DNA of 64,000 bases from Caenimonas sp. SL110. Its GTDB lineage: Bacteria; Pseudomonadota; Gammaproteobacteria; Burkholderiales; Burkholderiaceae_C. Location of the stretch: positions 87,501 through 151,500 of the forward strand of contig NZ_JANU01000003.1 of assembly GCF_001044395.1 (NCBI RefSeq). Direction: 5' to 3'. Made by a program: the position numbers and the translations under genes. Below are positions 51,665-59,844 of this stretch, one piece after another. Below the pieces are notes generated by a model, which was not told the origin of the DNA, searched no databases, and saw nothing but the letters and a program-made list of their open reading frames with translations. The first letter of the stretch is position 1; each line of letters opens with the position of its first letter.

Positions 51665-52963
51665 ATGAACATGGAGTACCTGCTCCTGTATGGCGCAATC
51701 GCCGGTGCGGCAATCGGCGCGCACCTGCTGCTGCGTGCGCGGCGCGAGCGTGGCAACGCCGCCGCGCAGATCGAGGCCCGGCAAGCGGGCCTGAACGAGC
51801 CCGCCTCCCTGCATCCGGTCGTCAATCCGGCCCGCTGCATCGGCTCGGGCGGATGCGTCAGCGCTTGCCCCGAAGGGGCACTGGGCATCATCAATGGCCG
51901 CGCAACCCTGATCAATGCGTCTTCCTGCATCGGCCATGGGGCCTGCGCAGCGGCGTGTCCGGTTGAGGCGATCACGCTGGTGTTCGGCACCGAGCGTCGC
52001 GGCATCGACATCCCGCGGGTCTCACCGGACTTCGAGAGCAATGTGCCGGGTCTGTTCATAGCAGGCGAACTCGGCGGCATGGGCCTGATACGCAAGGCGG
52101 CCAGCCAGGGTGTGCAGGCCATCGACGCCGTGCGCCGTCGCAAGGCGGCTTCGCCCGATGAACTCGACGTGCTGATCGTCGGCGCGGGACCGGCTGGTAT
52201 CGCGGCAGGGCTGGCGGCCATCGAGCACAAGCTGCGCTATCGGCTGATCGAGCAGGAGGACTCGATGGGCGGCGCGGTCTATCACTACCCGCGCGCCAAG
52301 ATCGCCATGACCGCGCCGGTCAAGCTGCCGCTGGTGGGCACGGTGCGGATGACCGAGGTGTCCAAGGAGCGCCTGCTCGAGTTCTGGCACGACATCGTGC
52401 GCAAGACCGGCCTGAAGCTGCATTTTCGCGAACGTATGGAACGCATCGAGCCTGATGCCGGGAGCTTTGTCGTGCATACCTCGGCAGGCACCCATCGGGC
52501 GCGATCGGTGCTGCTGGCCATCGGTCGGCGCGGGTCGCCCCGCAAGCTGGACGTGCCCGGCGAGGAACTGCCCAAAGTCGTTTACCGGCTAGTCGATGCC
52601 GAGCAGTATCGCGGTCAGCATGTGCTGGTGGTGGGAGGTGGGGACAGCGCACTTGAAGCGGCATTGCAGTTGTCGCAGCAGCCCGGCACGACGGTGCAGC
52701 TGTCCTATCGCAGCGACGCCTTCAGCCGCGTCAAGCAGAAGAACCGCAGCGCACTGCAGCAGGCAGCCGACGACGGTCGGATCGAGCTGCTGCTGGAATC
52801 GCAGGTCGAGGCCATCGAGCCGTCACGCGTGGTGTTGAAAGGCAAGGCGGGACGCATGGCCCGGCCCAATGACGCAGTGATCGTCTGCGCCGGTGGCATC
52901 CTGCCCACGCCGCTGCTGCAGGAGATGGGCATCGAGTTCGACACCCGGCACGGCCAGGCCTAG
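51665..52963 (+). CDS. FAD/NAD(P)-dependent oxidoreductase with N-terminal Fe-S domain
   Basis: This 432-residue protein has an N-terminal membrane-like segment (about residues 5-22) and two ferredoxin-type motifs: CIGSGGCVSACPEG (about residue 58) and CIGHGACAAACPVEA (about residue 88). A thioredoxin-reductase-like domain follows, with VGAGPAGIAAG (about residue 177) and VVGGGDSALEA (about residue 322). In both cluster motifs the second Cys is replaced (Ser, His). The usual C-terminal FAD segment PGLFIAGE appears before the first dinucleotide fold, as if permuted. It converges with ccmI and may feed electrons to cytochromes. Partner unknown. Confidence 0.78.
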   Translation: MNMEYLLLYGAIAGAAIGAHLLLRARRERGNAAAQIEARQAGLNEPASLHPVVNPARCIGSGGCVSACPEGALGIINGRATLINASSCIGHGACAAACPVEAITLVFGTERRGIDIPRVSPDFESNVPGLFIAGELGGMGLIRKAASQGVQAIDAVRRRKAASPDELDVLIVGAGPAGIAAGLAAIEHKLRYRLIEQEDSMGGAVYHYPRAKIAMTAPVKLPLVGTVRMTEVSKERLLEFWHDIVRKTGLKLHFRERMERIEPDAGSFVVHTSAGTHRARSVLLAIGRRGSPRKLDVPGEELPKVVYRLVDAEQYRGQHVLVVGGGDSALEAALQLSQQPGTTVQLSYRSDAFSRVKQKNRSALQQAADDGRIELLLESQVEAIEPSRVVLKGKAGRMARPNDAVIVCAGGILPTPLLQEMGIEFDTRHGQA

Positions 52964-52989
52964 CGGCGCCTGGCGAGGTCTGCCAAGGC

Positions 52990-54198
52990 TCAGGGCACCG
53001 CCCGCTCGATCACCAGCTTGAGGCCCGTGGCACCCACCGCCACCGGCTCGCTGGCGCCTTCCAGATCGCCCGGTTGCGGCTGCGCCTGACCACTCCTGCT
53101 CACCCGCGCGCTGACGATCACGCGCTGCGCCGATGACAGCTTCGCCTGCGGGCTCATGGCCAGGGTGTCGTCGAGCTCGAAGTTCATCGGAAGATCCTTC
53201 ACCTGACGCCTGAGCAGCGCCAGCGGCATGCGCGCGCCATCGGCCGGCCGCGCGAAGATGAACACGGTGTCTCCGGGCTGCGCCTTTGCCATCAGCGCCG
53301 GTGCCATGCTGACGCTGCCGCTCACGCGCGCGCCCGTTGCAGCGGCAACCACCGGCGCGGGACTGGCAGGTGACACGGGGGCCGCGGGCGACACGGGAGC
53401 TGCGGGCGCAGCGCCTTGCAGTTGCCGCACATCGTCGAGCCCCGCCTGCGCCTGCTTGACCAGCGCGCTCTCGGGCGGGCCGCTCCTGACTGCCGTTTCC
53501 CAGAATCGGGCCGCCTGCGGATAGTCCTTGCGATTGAACGCCTCGGTGCCCGCCAGCAGCAGTGCCTTGGGCTGGTTGGCATCCAGGGCCAGCGCGCGCT
53601 TGACCCATTCCAACGGCGCACCGGCCAGTTTGCGGTCCTGTTGCAGTGCGAGCGCATCGGCGTAGTCGGCCATCAGGGTGGCGTCGCCGGGGCTGAGCGC
53701 GAGCGCGCGGGCATAAGCCGGCAACGATTCGGCATGCCGGCCCAAGGTGGCGTAAGAGCGGGCCAGCATGCCCCAGCCCTCGGCGTCTTCGGGCTTCGCC
53801 TTGAGCCGGTCGGCCAGCGCCTCGACCATGGCCAGCATCTGTTCATTGCCCAGGGCGTGCGGCGCTTGCGGTGCCTGCGCCTGTTGCGTGGCAGCCGTGC
53901 CTGACGCATTCGAGGCAACGGGCGCGGTCAAGGCGCCCGGTGACCCGGCCCACCAGTAGCCTGCGCCTCCGATGATGAGAATGCCGGCACCCACCGCCGA
54001 CCAGAGCCCGATCGATGACCGGTCAACCGGCGCCTGGGTCACGGCTGCAACCAGCGGTCCGGCAAGCACCTGCTCGACCAGCTCGCGCTCAAGTCTCGCG
54101 CGGGTCTCCGAGTGCAGCTGGTCGGACACCATGCCGTCCTTGTGGAGTTGGTCGATATCGCCGATTTGCTGGCGCAGTCGCTGAAGTGGATGGGTCAT
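52990..54198 (-). CDS. ccmI: Cytochrome c biogenesis protein CcmI
   Basis: This 402-residue protein has an N-terminal region with one membrane segment (about residues 60-80). A TPR domain lies at about residues 110-270 (GWGMLARSYATLGRHAESLPAY). An Ala/Pro linker and a C-terminal beta domain follow (about residues 295-402), the CcmI/CycH arrangement. It binds apocytochrome c C-termini and hands them to CcmFH. The N-terminal helix pair seen in classical CcmI is shortened. Its start overlaps the ccmH stop (ATGA). Confidence 0.85.
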   Translation of the reverse strand: MTHPLQRLRQQIGDIDQLHKDGMVSDQLHSETRARLERELVEQVLAGPLVAAVTQAPVDRSSIGLWSAVGAGILIIGGAGYWWAGSPGALTAPVASNASGTAATQQAQAPQAPHALGNEQMLAMVEALADRLKAKPEDAEGWGMLARSYATLGRHAESLPAYARALALSPGDATLMADYADALALQQDRKLAGAPLEWVKRALALDANQPKALLLAGTEAFNRKDYPQAARFWETAVRSGPPESALVKQAQAGLDDVRQLQGAAPAAPVSPAAPVSPASPAPVVAAATGARVSGSVSMAPALMAKAQPGDTVFIFARPADGARMPLALLRRQVKDLPMNFELDDTLAMSPQAKLSSAQRVIVSARVSRSGQAQPQPGDLEGASEPVAVGATGLKLVIERAVP

Positions 54199-54638
54199 TG
54201 CAGGTTCTCGTTGTCATCTTCAAAGGCGCCGTCGCCCAGCGCGGCGCGGCGGCGCAGGTGCCACAGCATGGCGGCCACGCCAGCCAAAAGCAGCACGATC
54301 GGCCCGAACCACAGCGGCCAGGTACTGGGACGCACGGGCGGGCGGTAGAGCACGAAGTCGCCATAGCGCGTGGTCATGAATTCAATGATCTGTGCCTCGC
54401 TGTCGCCGCGCCTGAGCATCTGGCGCACCTGCTCGCGCAGGTCGATGGCCAGGCCCGCATGCGAATCGGCAATGGTCTGGTTCTGGCAGACCAGGCAGCG
54501 CAGTTCAGCCGAGACGGCCAGCACGCGCGCCTCCAGTTGGGGGTCTGCGGCAGTCGGCGGTGCTTCGGCGGCGCGAGCGCCTGCTCCCGTCAACAGGACC
54601 AGGCACAGGGCAAGGACGACGGTGTGAATCATCTTCAT
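54195..54638 (-). CDS. ccmH: Cytochrome c biogenesis protein CcmH
   Basis: This 147-residue protein has a signal peptide ending near residue 25 and the redox motif LRCLVCQNQTIADS (about residue 46). A C-terminal membrane segment (about residues 105-125) follows. CcmH reduces apocytochrome CXXCH cysteines together with CcmG. ATG 54638 is preferred; the longer in-frame form overlaps ccmG and has no signal peptide. Confidence 0.93.
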   Translation of the reverse strand: MKMIHTVVLALCLVLLTGAGARAAEAPPTAADPQLEARVLAVSAELRCLVCQNQTIADSHAGLAIDLREQVRQMLRRGDSEAQIIEFMTTRYGDFVLYRPPVRPSTWPLWFGPIVLLLAGVAAMLWHLRRRAALGDGAFEDDNENLQ

Positions 54639-54639
54639 C

Positions 54640-55179
54640 TCAGGGCCGCAGTTTCTTGAGCAGGGGCTCGATGCGTGTGGCAATCACTTCTTCGGTGAGC
54701 GCGCCGACATGCTTGAAACGCACACGGCCCTGCGCATCGATCACGAATGTCTCGGGTACCCCATAGACACCCCAGTCGATGCCGGCGCTTCCCTTTTCGT
54801 CGAAGGCCGAGGCGGTGTACGGATTGCCGAACCGGCGCAGCCATGCCTGGCCGGCAACCCGCGTGTCCTTGTAGTTGAGCCCGTAGATCGGCAGCAGCTT
54901 GCGCTGGGACAGCGCGACCAGCGTGGCGTGCTCTTCACGGCAGGCTGCGCACCAGCTGGCCCAGACGTTGAGCATCCACACCTGGCCGAGCAGGTCGTCG
55001 CGGCGCAGCATCACCTGTGCATCGTCCAGGCGGGGCAGCGCCAGTGCCGGTGCGGGCTTGTCGATGAAGGGACTGGGCACCTCGCGCGGATCGCGTCCGA
55101 GGCCCAGCCCGAGAAAGACCGCCATCACCAGGAACAGCACCAGCGGCACGACCACCTTCCATTGCTTCATCAGCGTCAT
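54640..55179 (-). CDS. ccmG: Thiol:disulfide interchange protein CcmG/DsbE
   Basis: This 179-residue protein has an N-terminal membrane anchor (about residues 9-27) and a periplasmic thioredoxin fold. The active site is WASWCAACREEH near residue 79 and a cis-Pro region is YGVPETFVID. It supplies electrons to CcmH for apocytochrome reduction. ATG 55179 overlaps the ccmF stop (ATGA); ATG 55170 is an alternative. ccmH starts 1 base after its stop region. Confidence 0.93.
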   Translation of the reverse strand: MTLMKQWKVVVPLVLFLVMAVFLGLGLGRDPREVPSPFIDKPAPALALPRLDDAQVMLRRDDLLGQVWMLNVWASWCAACREEHATLVALSQRKLLPIYGLNYKDTRVAGQAWLRRFGNPYTASAFDEKGSAGIDWGVYGVPETFVIDAQGRVRFKHVGALTEEVIATRIEPLLKKLRP

Positions 55180-57152
55180 GCAGCGACCCCCTGCCCCGCA
55201 TCCGCGGGCACGGCTGACTTCTCGCGCACGCGACGCCGATAGCGCGCATCGCTCGCAGCCAGCGCACCACCCAGACCCATCAGGAGGCATCCACCCCAGA
55301 TCCAGTCCACAAACGGCTTGATGTAGACCCGAAGGGTCCAGGAGCCATCGTCCAGCGACTCACCGAGCGCGACGTACAGGTCGCGCGTGAGTCCCGTGTC
55401 GATGGCCGCCTCGGTCATCGGGTTCTGCTGAACGCGGTACACGCGCTTTTCGGGATGCATGGTGGCCAGCAACCTGTCACCGCGCCGCACTTCAACCGTG
55501 GCACGTGCCGCCTGGTAGTTGGGGCCCTGCACGTCCTGCACACCCACAAAGCGGAACTGATAGCCCGACAAGGTCACCGTGTCGCCAGCTCGAGCCTGCA
55601 CATCGCGCTCCTGCTCGTAGTTCTTGACCATGACCACGCCGATGATGAACACCGCGATGCCGCCATGGGCCAGCCACATCCCCCACTCGGCCCGCGAACG
55701 TGCACGCAGGCGTCGCCAGCGCTCGGGCCACGAGGCGCCCGGCGGCATCCACTCGGCCAGCATCGAAAAGACGATCCAGTAGGCTGCGGCAAACCCCAGC
55801 ACGGCCTGCCAGCCGATACGACCTGCAGCCCACGCGCTCAACACCGCCACCATGACCGCGACGGCAAGCGCCCATCGCAGCCGCCTGACCAGCGGGGGCA
55901 GCTCGCCCTGCTTCCATCGCACCATCGGCCCGACCGCCATCAGGAACAGCGCAGGCGCCATCAGCGGCGCGAACACGGCTTCGAAGTACGGCACGCCGAC
56001 CGAAATCTTGCCCAGGCCCAAAGCATCAAGCGCCAGCGGGTAGAGCGTGCCGAGCAACACGGCCGCAGTAGCGACCAGCAGCAGCACGTTGTTGACCAGC
56101 AGCAGGGTCTCGCGCGAGAACATCGCAAAGCGTCCACCCAGACCCACACGCGGCGCGCGCCACGCATACAGGCACAGCGCACCACCGACGGTCACACAGA
56201 GAAACGCCAGGATGAACAGGCCGCGCTTGGGGTCCGACGCAAACGCATGCACCGAACTCAGCACGCCCGAGCGAACCAGGAAGGTCCCCAGCAGCGACAG
56301 CGAAAAAGCAAGGATGGCAAGCAGCACAGTCCAGGCCTTGAACGCCCCGCGCTTTTCGGTGACGGCCAGCGAGTGGATCAGGGCCGTGCCCACCAGCCAC
56401 GGCATGAACGATGCGTTTTCGACCGGGTCCCAGAACCACCAGCCGCCCCAGCCCAGTTCGTAGTACGCCCACCAGCTGCCCAGCGCGATGCCGAAGGTGA
56501 GGAACACCCAGGCCGCCGTGGTCCAGGGCCGCGTCCAGCGGGCCCAGCGCGAATCGAGCTCACCGCCCAGCAAGGCCGCGATGGCAAAGGCAAACGCGAC
56601 CGAGAAACCCACATAACCCATGTAGAGCATCGGCGGGTGAATCACCATGCCGGGGTCCTGTAGCAGCGGGTTCAGGTCACGCCCATCGACCGGTACCGGC
56701 CAGAGCCGCTCGAACGGGTTGGAGGTGAGCAGCATGAACAGCAGGAACCCCGTCGCGACCCAGGCCAGCACGCTCAAAAGACGCACCACCATCGCGTGCG
56801 GCAAGTGACGACTGAAGCGCGCCACGCCCACCGTCCAGACCTGCAGCATGAACAGCCACAGCAACAGCGATCCCTCGTGTCCGCCCCACACCCCGGCCAC
56901 CTTGTAGGCCACCGGCAGCGCAGTGTTGGAGTGCTCGGCGACATACAGCACCGAGAAGTCATCGCGCACAAAACTCGCTGCCAGCGCCACGAATGAAACA
57001 GCGACCAGCACCGCAATCACATGCGCCATCGGTCGCGCCATCGCCGCCCAGTCCGTACGCCCGCGCGCCAGCCCGACCAGCGGCAGCACGCCCTGCACCA
57101 GCGTGGCCGCCAACGCCAGCCAGAGCACCAGGTGTCCGAGCTCCGCGATCAT
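55176..57152 (-). CDS. ccmF: Haem lyase subunit CcmF
   Basis: This 658-residue protein has about 15 membrane helices. The WWD domain reads [19 protein letters not shown] near residue 230. Periplasmic histidines flank it, and a large periplasmic domain lies near the C-terminus. It attaches haem from holo-CcmE to apocytochrome c. It overlaps ccmE upstream and ccmG downstream by 4 bases each. Confidence 0.97.
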   Translation of the reverse strand: MIAELGHLVLWLALAATLVQGVLPLVGLARGRTDWAAMARPMAHVIAVLVAVSFVALAASFVRDDFSVLYVAEHSNTALPVAYKVAGVWGGHEGSLLLWLFMLQVWTVGVARFSRHLPHAMVVRLLSVLAWVATGFLLFMLLTSNPFERLWPVPVDGRDLNPLLQDPGMVIHPPMLYMGYVGFSVAFAFAIAALLGGELDSRWARWTRPWTTAAWVFLTFGIALGSWWAYYELGWGGWWFWDPVENASFMPWLVGTALIHSLAVTEKRGAFKAWTVLLAILAFSLSLLGTFLVRSGVLSSVHAFASDPKRGLFILAFLCVTVGGALCLYAWRAPRVGLGGRFAMFSRETLLLVNNVLLLVATAAVLLGTLYPLALDALGLGKISVGVPYFEAVFAPLMAPALFLMAVGPMVRWKQGELPPLVRRLRWALAVAVMVAVLSAWAAGRIGWQAVLGFAAAYWIVFSMLAEWMPPGASWPERWRRLRARSRAEWGMWLAHGGIAVFIIGVVMVKNYEQERDVQARAGDTVTLSGYQFRFVGVQDVQGPNYQAARATVEVRRGDRLLATMHPEKRVYRVQQNPMTEAAIDTGLTRDLYVALGESLDDGSWTLRVYIKPFVDWIWGGCLLMGLGGALAASDARYRRRVREKSAVPADAGQGVAA

Positions 57153-57598
57153 GTGCCCGCCCCGGTGGTCTTGATCGGGCCGGCCTTGCGTGCCCGCTCC
57201 AGTGCTTCTGCGGCTTCGGGCGGCATGTAGTTCTCGTCGTGCTTGGCCAGCACTTCCTGCGCGCGAAACACGCCGTCCTTGATGCTGCCCTGGGCCACGA
57301 CGCCCTTGCCTTCCTTGAACAGGTCGGGAAGGATGCCCTGGTATTCGACGGTCATCGCCTGCACGGTGTCGCTCACCCGGAAGCGAACCTGCACGCCCTC
57401 GCGGCGCACGCTGCCGGCTTCGACAAGACCGCCGACCCGAAACACCCGGCCTTTGGGCGCCTCGCCGCCATGCACCTGCGTGGGCGTGTAGAAAAACACC
57501 AGGTTGCTGCGAAAGGCATTCATCACCAGCGCCGCAGCCACACCCAGGCCCAACAGCAGGCCCGCGGCGAGCAACAGTCGTTTGTTTCGTAATTTCAT
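57149..57598 (-). CDS. ccmE: Haem chaperone CcmE
   Basis: This 149-residue protein has an N-terminal membrane anchor (residues 8-27) and a periplasmic OB-fold. The haem-binding motif [10 protein letters not shown], with covalent-haem His, lies near residue 126. It carries haem from CcmC to CcmF. It lies 12 bases after ccmD. Confidence 0.96.
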   Translation of the reverse strand: MKLRNKRLLLAAGLLLGLGVAAALVMNAFRSNLVFFYTPTQVHGGEAPKGRVFRVGGLVEAGSVRREGVQVRFRVSDTVQAMTVEYQGILPDLFKEGKGVVAQGSIKDGVFRAQEVLAKHDENYMPPEAAEALERARKAGPIKTTGAGT

Positions 57599-57610
57599 GG
57601 AAGGTCGATC

Positions 57611-57781
57611 TCAGGATTCTTCAGGGTTGGCGGCCTGCGCCTGGCGCAATGCGCGTGCGAGCCGGCGGCGCAGCAGCCAGGGTTCGACCAGCATCAGGCC
57701 CAGCGTCAGGCCATAGGCCGGCCAGACGTAGCGGCCGTAGCCGCCGAGCTCGATCAGTGCGCCAAGGGTGGTGTAGTTCAT
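57611..57781 (-). CDS. ccmD: Haem exporter protein CcmD
   Basis: This 56-residue protein has one membrane helix (VWPAYGLTLGLMLVEPWLL) preceded by the typical GGYGRYVWPAY and followed by an Arg-rich, Gln/Ala tail. It stabilises CcmE on the CcmABC complex. Its ATG overlaps the ccmC stop (ATGA), and size, position and motif all fit CcmD. Confidence 0.92.
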   Translation of the reverse strand: MNYTTLGALIELGGYGRYVWPAYGLTLGLMLVEPWLLRRRLARALRQAQAANPEES

Positions 57782-58545
57782 GGCTTGCTGCGCAAGACGC
57801 CAGGTTGGGTGGTCCAGTGGTGGCCGGCCTCACGCTCGATGGCGATGGCGCGCGCGCGGGCAAACACCACCGCAAAGGCGTAAGCCCAGAACGCCAGCGT
57901 CATCAGCAGCATGGCCGTGAGCATGGTGCTGGCCATCTTGGGTGCGGCTGTCATGCTGACGGTGGCGCCCTGGTGCAAGGTGTTCCACCAGCGCACCGAA
58001 AAGTAGATCACCGGGACATTGATCGCACCCAGCAGGGCCAGCAGCGCGCCCGCATGGTCGCCGCGGCGAACATCGTCGATGCTCTCCACCAGCCCGATGT
58101 AGCCCAGGTACAAAAAAAGCAGGATCAGCTCGCTGGTCAGGCGCGCGTCCCACACCCACCACGCGCCCCAGGTCGGCTTGCCCCAGCAGGCACCCGTCCA
58201 CAGCGCGACCACGGTGAACATCGCGCCGGTTGGTGCAATGGCACGTGCGAGCATCGAAGCCATGCGCACCTTCCAGGCCCAGCCCAGCACCGCCCAGAAC
58301 GCCATGGCCAGGTACAGCACCATCGACAGCCACGCGGCCGGCACATGGATGAAGATGATCCGGTAGGCCTCGCCCTGCGTCGCATCGGTGGGCGCGACGA
58401 CGAATCCCATCCACAGGCCCGCAACCGTGAGCGCGAACACGAGCGCCCACAACACGGGTTCGATGCTTCGCGTGACCCGGTAAAAGCGCGCAGGCGCAGC
58501 GAGGCTGAAGAAGCTCCACGGTGATCTTGCAAGTACGGCAGTCAT
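57778..58545 (-). CDS. ccmC: Haem exporter protein CcmC
   Basis: This 255-residue protein has six membrane helices. The WWD signature is WGAWWVWDARLTSELIL near residue 130, and a haem-ligand His is in FIHVPAAW. It loads haem onto CcmE. ATG 58545 (MTAVLARSPW) is preferred to a longer in-frame form because it lies 7 bases after ccmB. Confidence 0.95.
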   Translation of the reverse strand: MTAVLARSPWSFFSLAAPARFYRVTRSIEPVLWALVFALTVAGLWMGFVVAPTDATQGEAYRIIFIHVPAAWLSMVLYLAMAFWAVLGWAWKVRMASMLARAIAPTGAMFTVVALWTGACWGKPTWGAWWVWDARLTSELILLFLYLGYIGLVESIDDVRRGDHAGALLALLGAINVPVIYFSVRWWNTLHQGATVSMTAAPKMASTMLTAMLLMTLAFWAYAFAVVFARARAIAIEREAGHHWTTQPGVLRSKP

Positions 58546-58552
58546 GCGCTGG

Positions 58553-59227
58553 TTACTCCACGGCGATGCGCAGCGCATGTGCGATCAGCACCGGCGCCAC
58601 CATCAGGGTGAGGACGAGCTGGGCACCAAGCAACGACAGGTGCGGCGCGGCCGATTGCCCCGCCTGCGAAGCCTGCACCGCACCGGTCCCAAAAATCAGA
58701 ACCGGCACGCACAGCGGCAGCACCAGCAGCAAGATGAGGCTGCCAGCACTGCGCAATCCGGTTGTGAGCGCCGCGCCGATCGTGCCGACGAGGCTGAGCA
58801 CCGGCGTGCCGATCGCAAGCCCCAGCGCCAGGACCGCCAGCGCCGTTTCGTCCAGGCCATACATCAGCCCCAGCAGCGGCGCGAGCACGACCAGCGGTGC
58901 ACCACTGGTGAGCCAATGCGCGGCCACCTTGGACATCGCGAGCATCCACAGCGGCGTTTGCGCCAGCACCATCAGCTCCAGCGTCCCGTCTGCATGGTCC
59001 ACGGCAAACAGCGCGGGCAAGGGCAGCAGCGCGGCCAGCAAGGCAGCCATCCAGACCACGCCGGGTCCGATCTCGCGCAGCAGATTGGGCTGCGGGTTCA
59101 CGCCCAGCGGCTGCAATGCTGCAACCACCACAAAAAAGCCCAGCGGCAGTGCGGCCTCTCCGCGCCGGCGCAGGGCCAGGCGCAGGTCGCGCTGCAAGAG
59201 GGTCACGGCGATGGATGCAGTGGTCAC
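58553..59227 (-). CDS. ccmB: Haem exporter protein CcmB
   Basis: This 224-residue protein has six membrane helices and the CcmB pattern LLQRDLRLALRRRGEAALPLGFF, LFAVDHADGTLELM and GTPVLSLVGTIGAALTTGLR. It is the permease partner of CcmA in releasing holo-CcmE. The GTG start overlaps the ccmA stop (GTGA). Confidence 0.95.
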   Translation of the reverse strand: MTTASIAVTLLQRDLRLALRRRGEAALPLGFFVVVAALQPLGVNPQPNLLREIGPGVVWMAALLAALLPLPALFAVDHADGTLELMVLAQTPLWMLAMSKVAAHWLTSGAPLVVLAPLLGLMYGLDETALAVLALGLAIGTPVLSLVGTIGAALTTGLRSAGSLILLLVLPLCVPVLIFGTGAVQASQAGQSAAPHLSLLGAQLVLTLMVAPVLIAHALRIAVE

Positions 59228-59844
59228 GATGCGTCATCGCCTTGCAGCCAGTGCTCTCGCCGCGGCCGCTGGTCGTCGGCCCACACCAGGTGGCTGGTGA
59301 GGACGCAGGCACCGCCGCGTGCCCGGTGGTGTTCCAGCCCGATGCGCAGCTGGTTCACGCCCTCGTCGTCGAGCGCGTCGAACGGCTCGTCCAGCAGCCA
59401 CAGCGGCTGGTGCTCCGCCAGGGCGAGGCGGGCCAGCGCCACTCGTCGTCGCAGGCCCTGTGACAGCGTTCGCGCAGGCCGGTGGCGGCGACTCCACAGA
59501 CCCCATTGGCGCAACGCCTGTTCATGACGTGTCGCAGAAGTTTCCAGGCCGCAAAGGCGCGCCAGAAAGCCCAGGTTCTCCGCCACGGTCAGGTCGTCCT
59601 TGAGCGCATTGGCATGACCGATGTAAAGGGTCCTGAGCCCCGGTGCGCGCCACAACTCGCCTTCTTGCGGCGCAGCCAGCCCTGCCAGCACACGCAGCAA
59701 GCTGGTCTTTCCGCTGCCGTTGCGCCCGCGCAGCCAGACCGCGTCGCCGGGTGTCAGTGACAGATCCTGTCCGCTGCAGACGCGCTGGCCGCCCCGGTCG
59801 CAGCCGAGCCCGCTGGCTCGAAGCAACACGCGCTCAGAGGTCAT
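59224..59844 (-). CDS. ccmA: Haem exporter ATP-binding protein CcmA
   Basis: This 206-residue ABC ATPase has Walker A GRNGSGKTSLL near residue 40, signature LSQGLRRRVALARLAL near residue 128, and Walker B LWLLDEPFDALDD near residue 150. With CcmB it uses ATP to release holo-CcmE from CcmC. Its start overlaps the upstream beta-barrel gene by 11 bases, tying the Ccm genes to the cytochrome cluster. Confidence 0.95.
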   Translation of the reverse strand: MTSERVLLRASGLGCDRGGQRVCSGQDLSLTPGDAVWLRGRNGSGKTSLLRVLAGLAAPQEGELWRAPGLRTLYIGHANALKDDLTVAENLGFLARLCGLETSATRHEQALRQWGLWSRRHRPARTLSQGLRRRVALARLALAEHQPLWLLDEPFDALDDEGVNQLRIGLEHHRARGGACVLTSHLVWADDQRPRREHWLQGDDAS

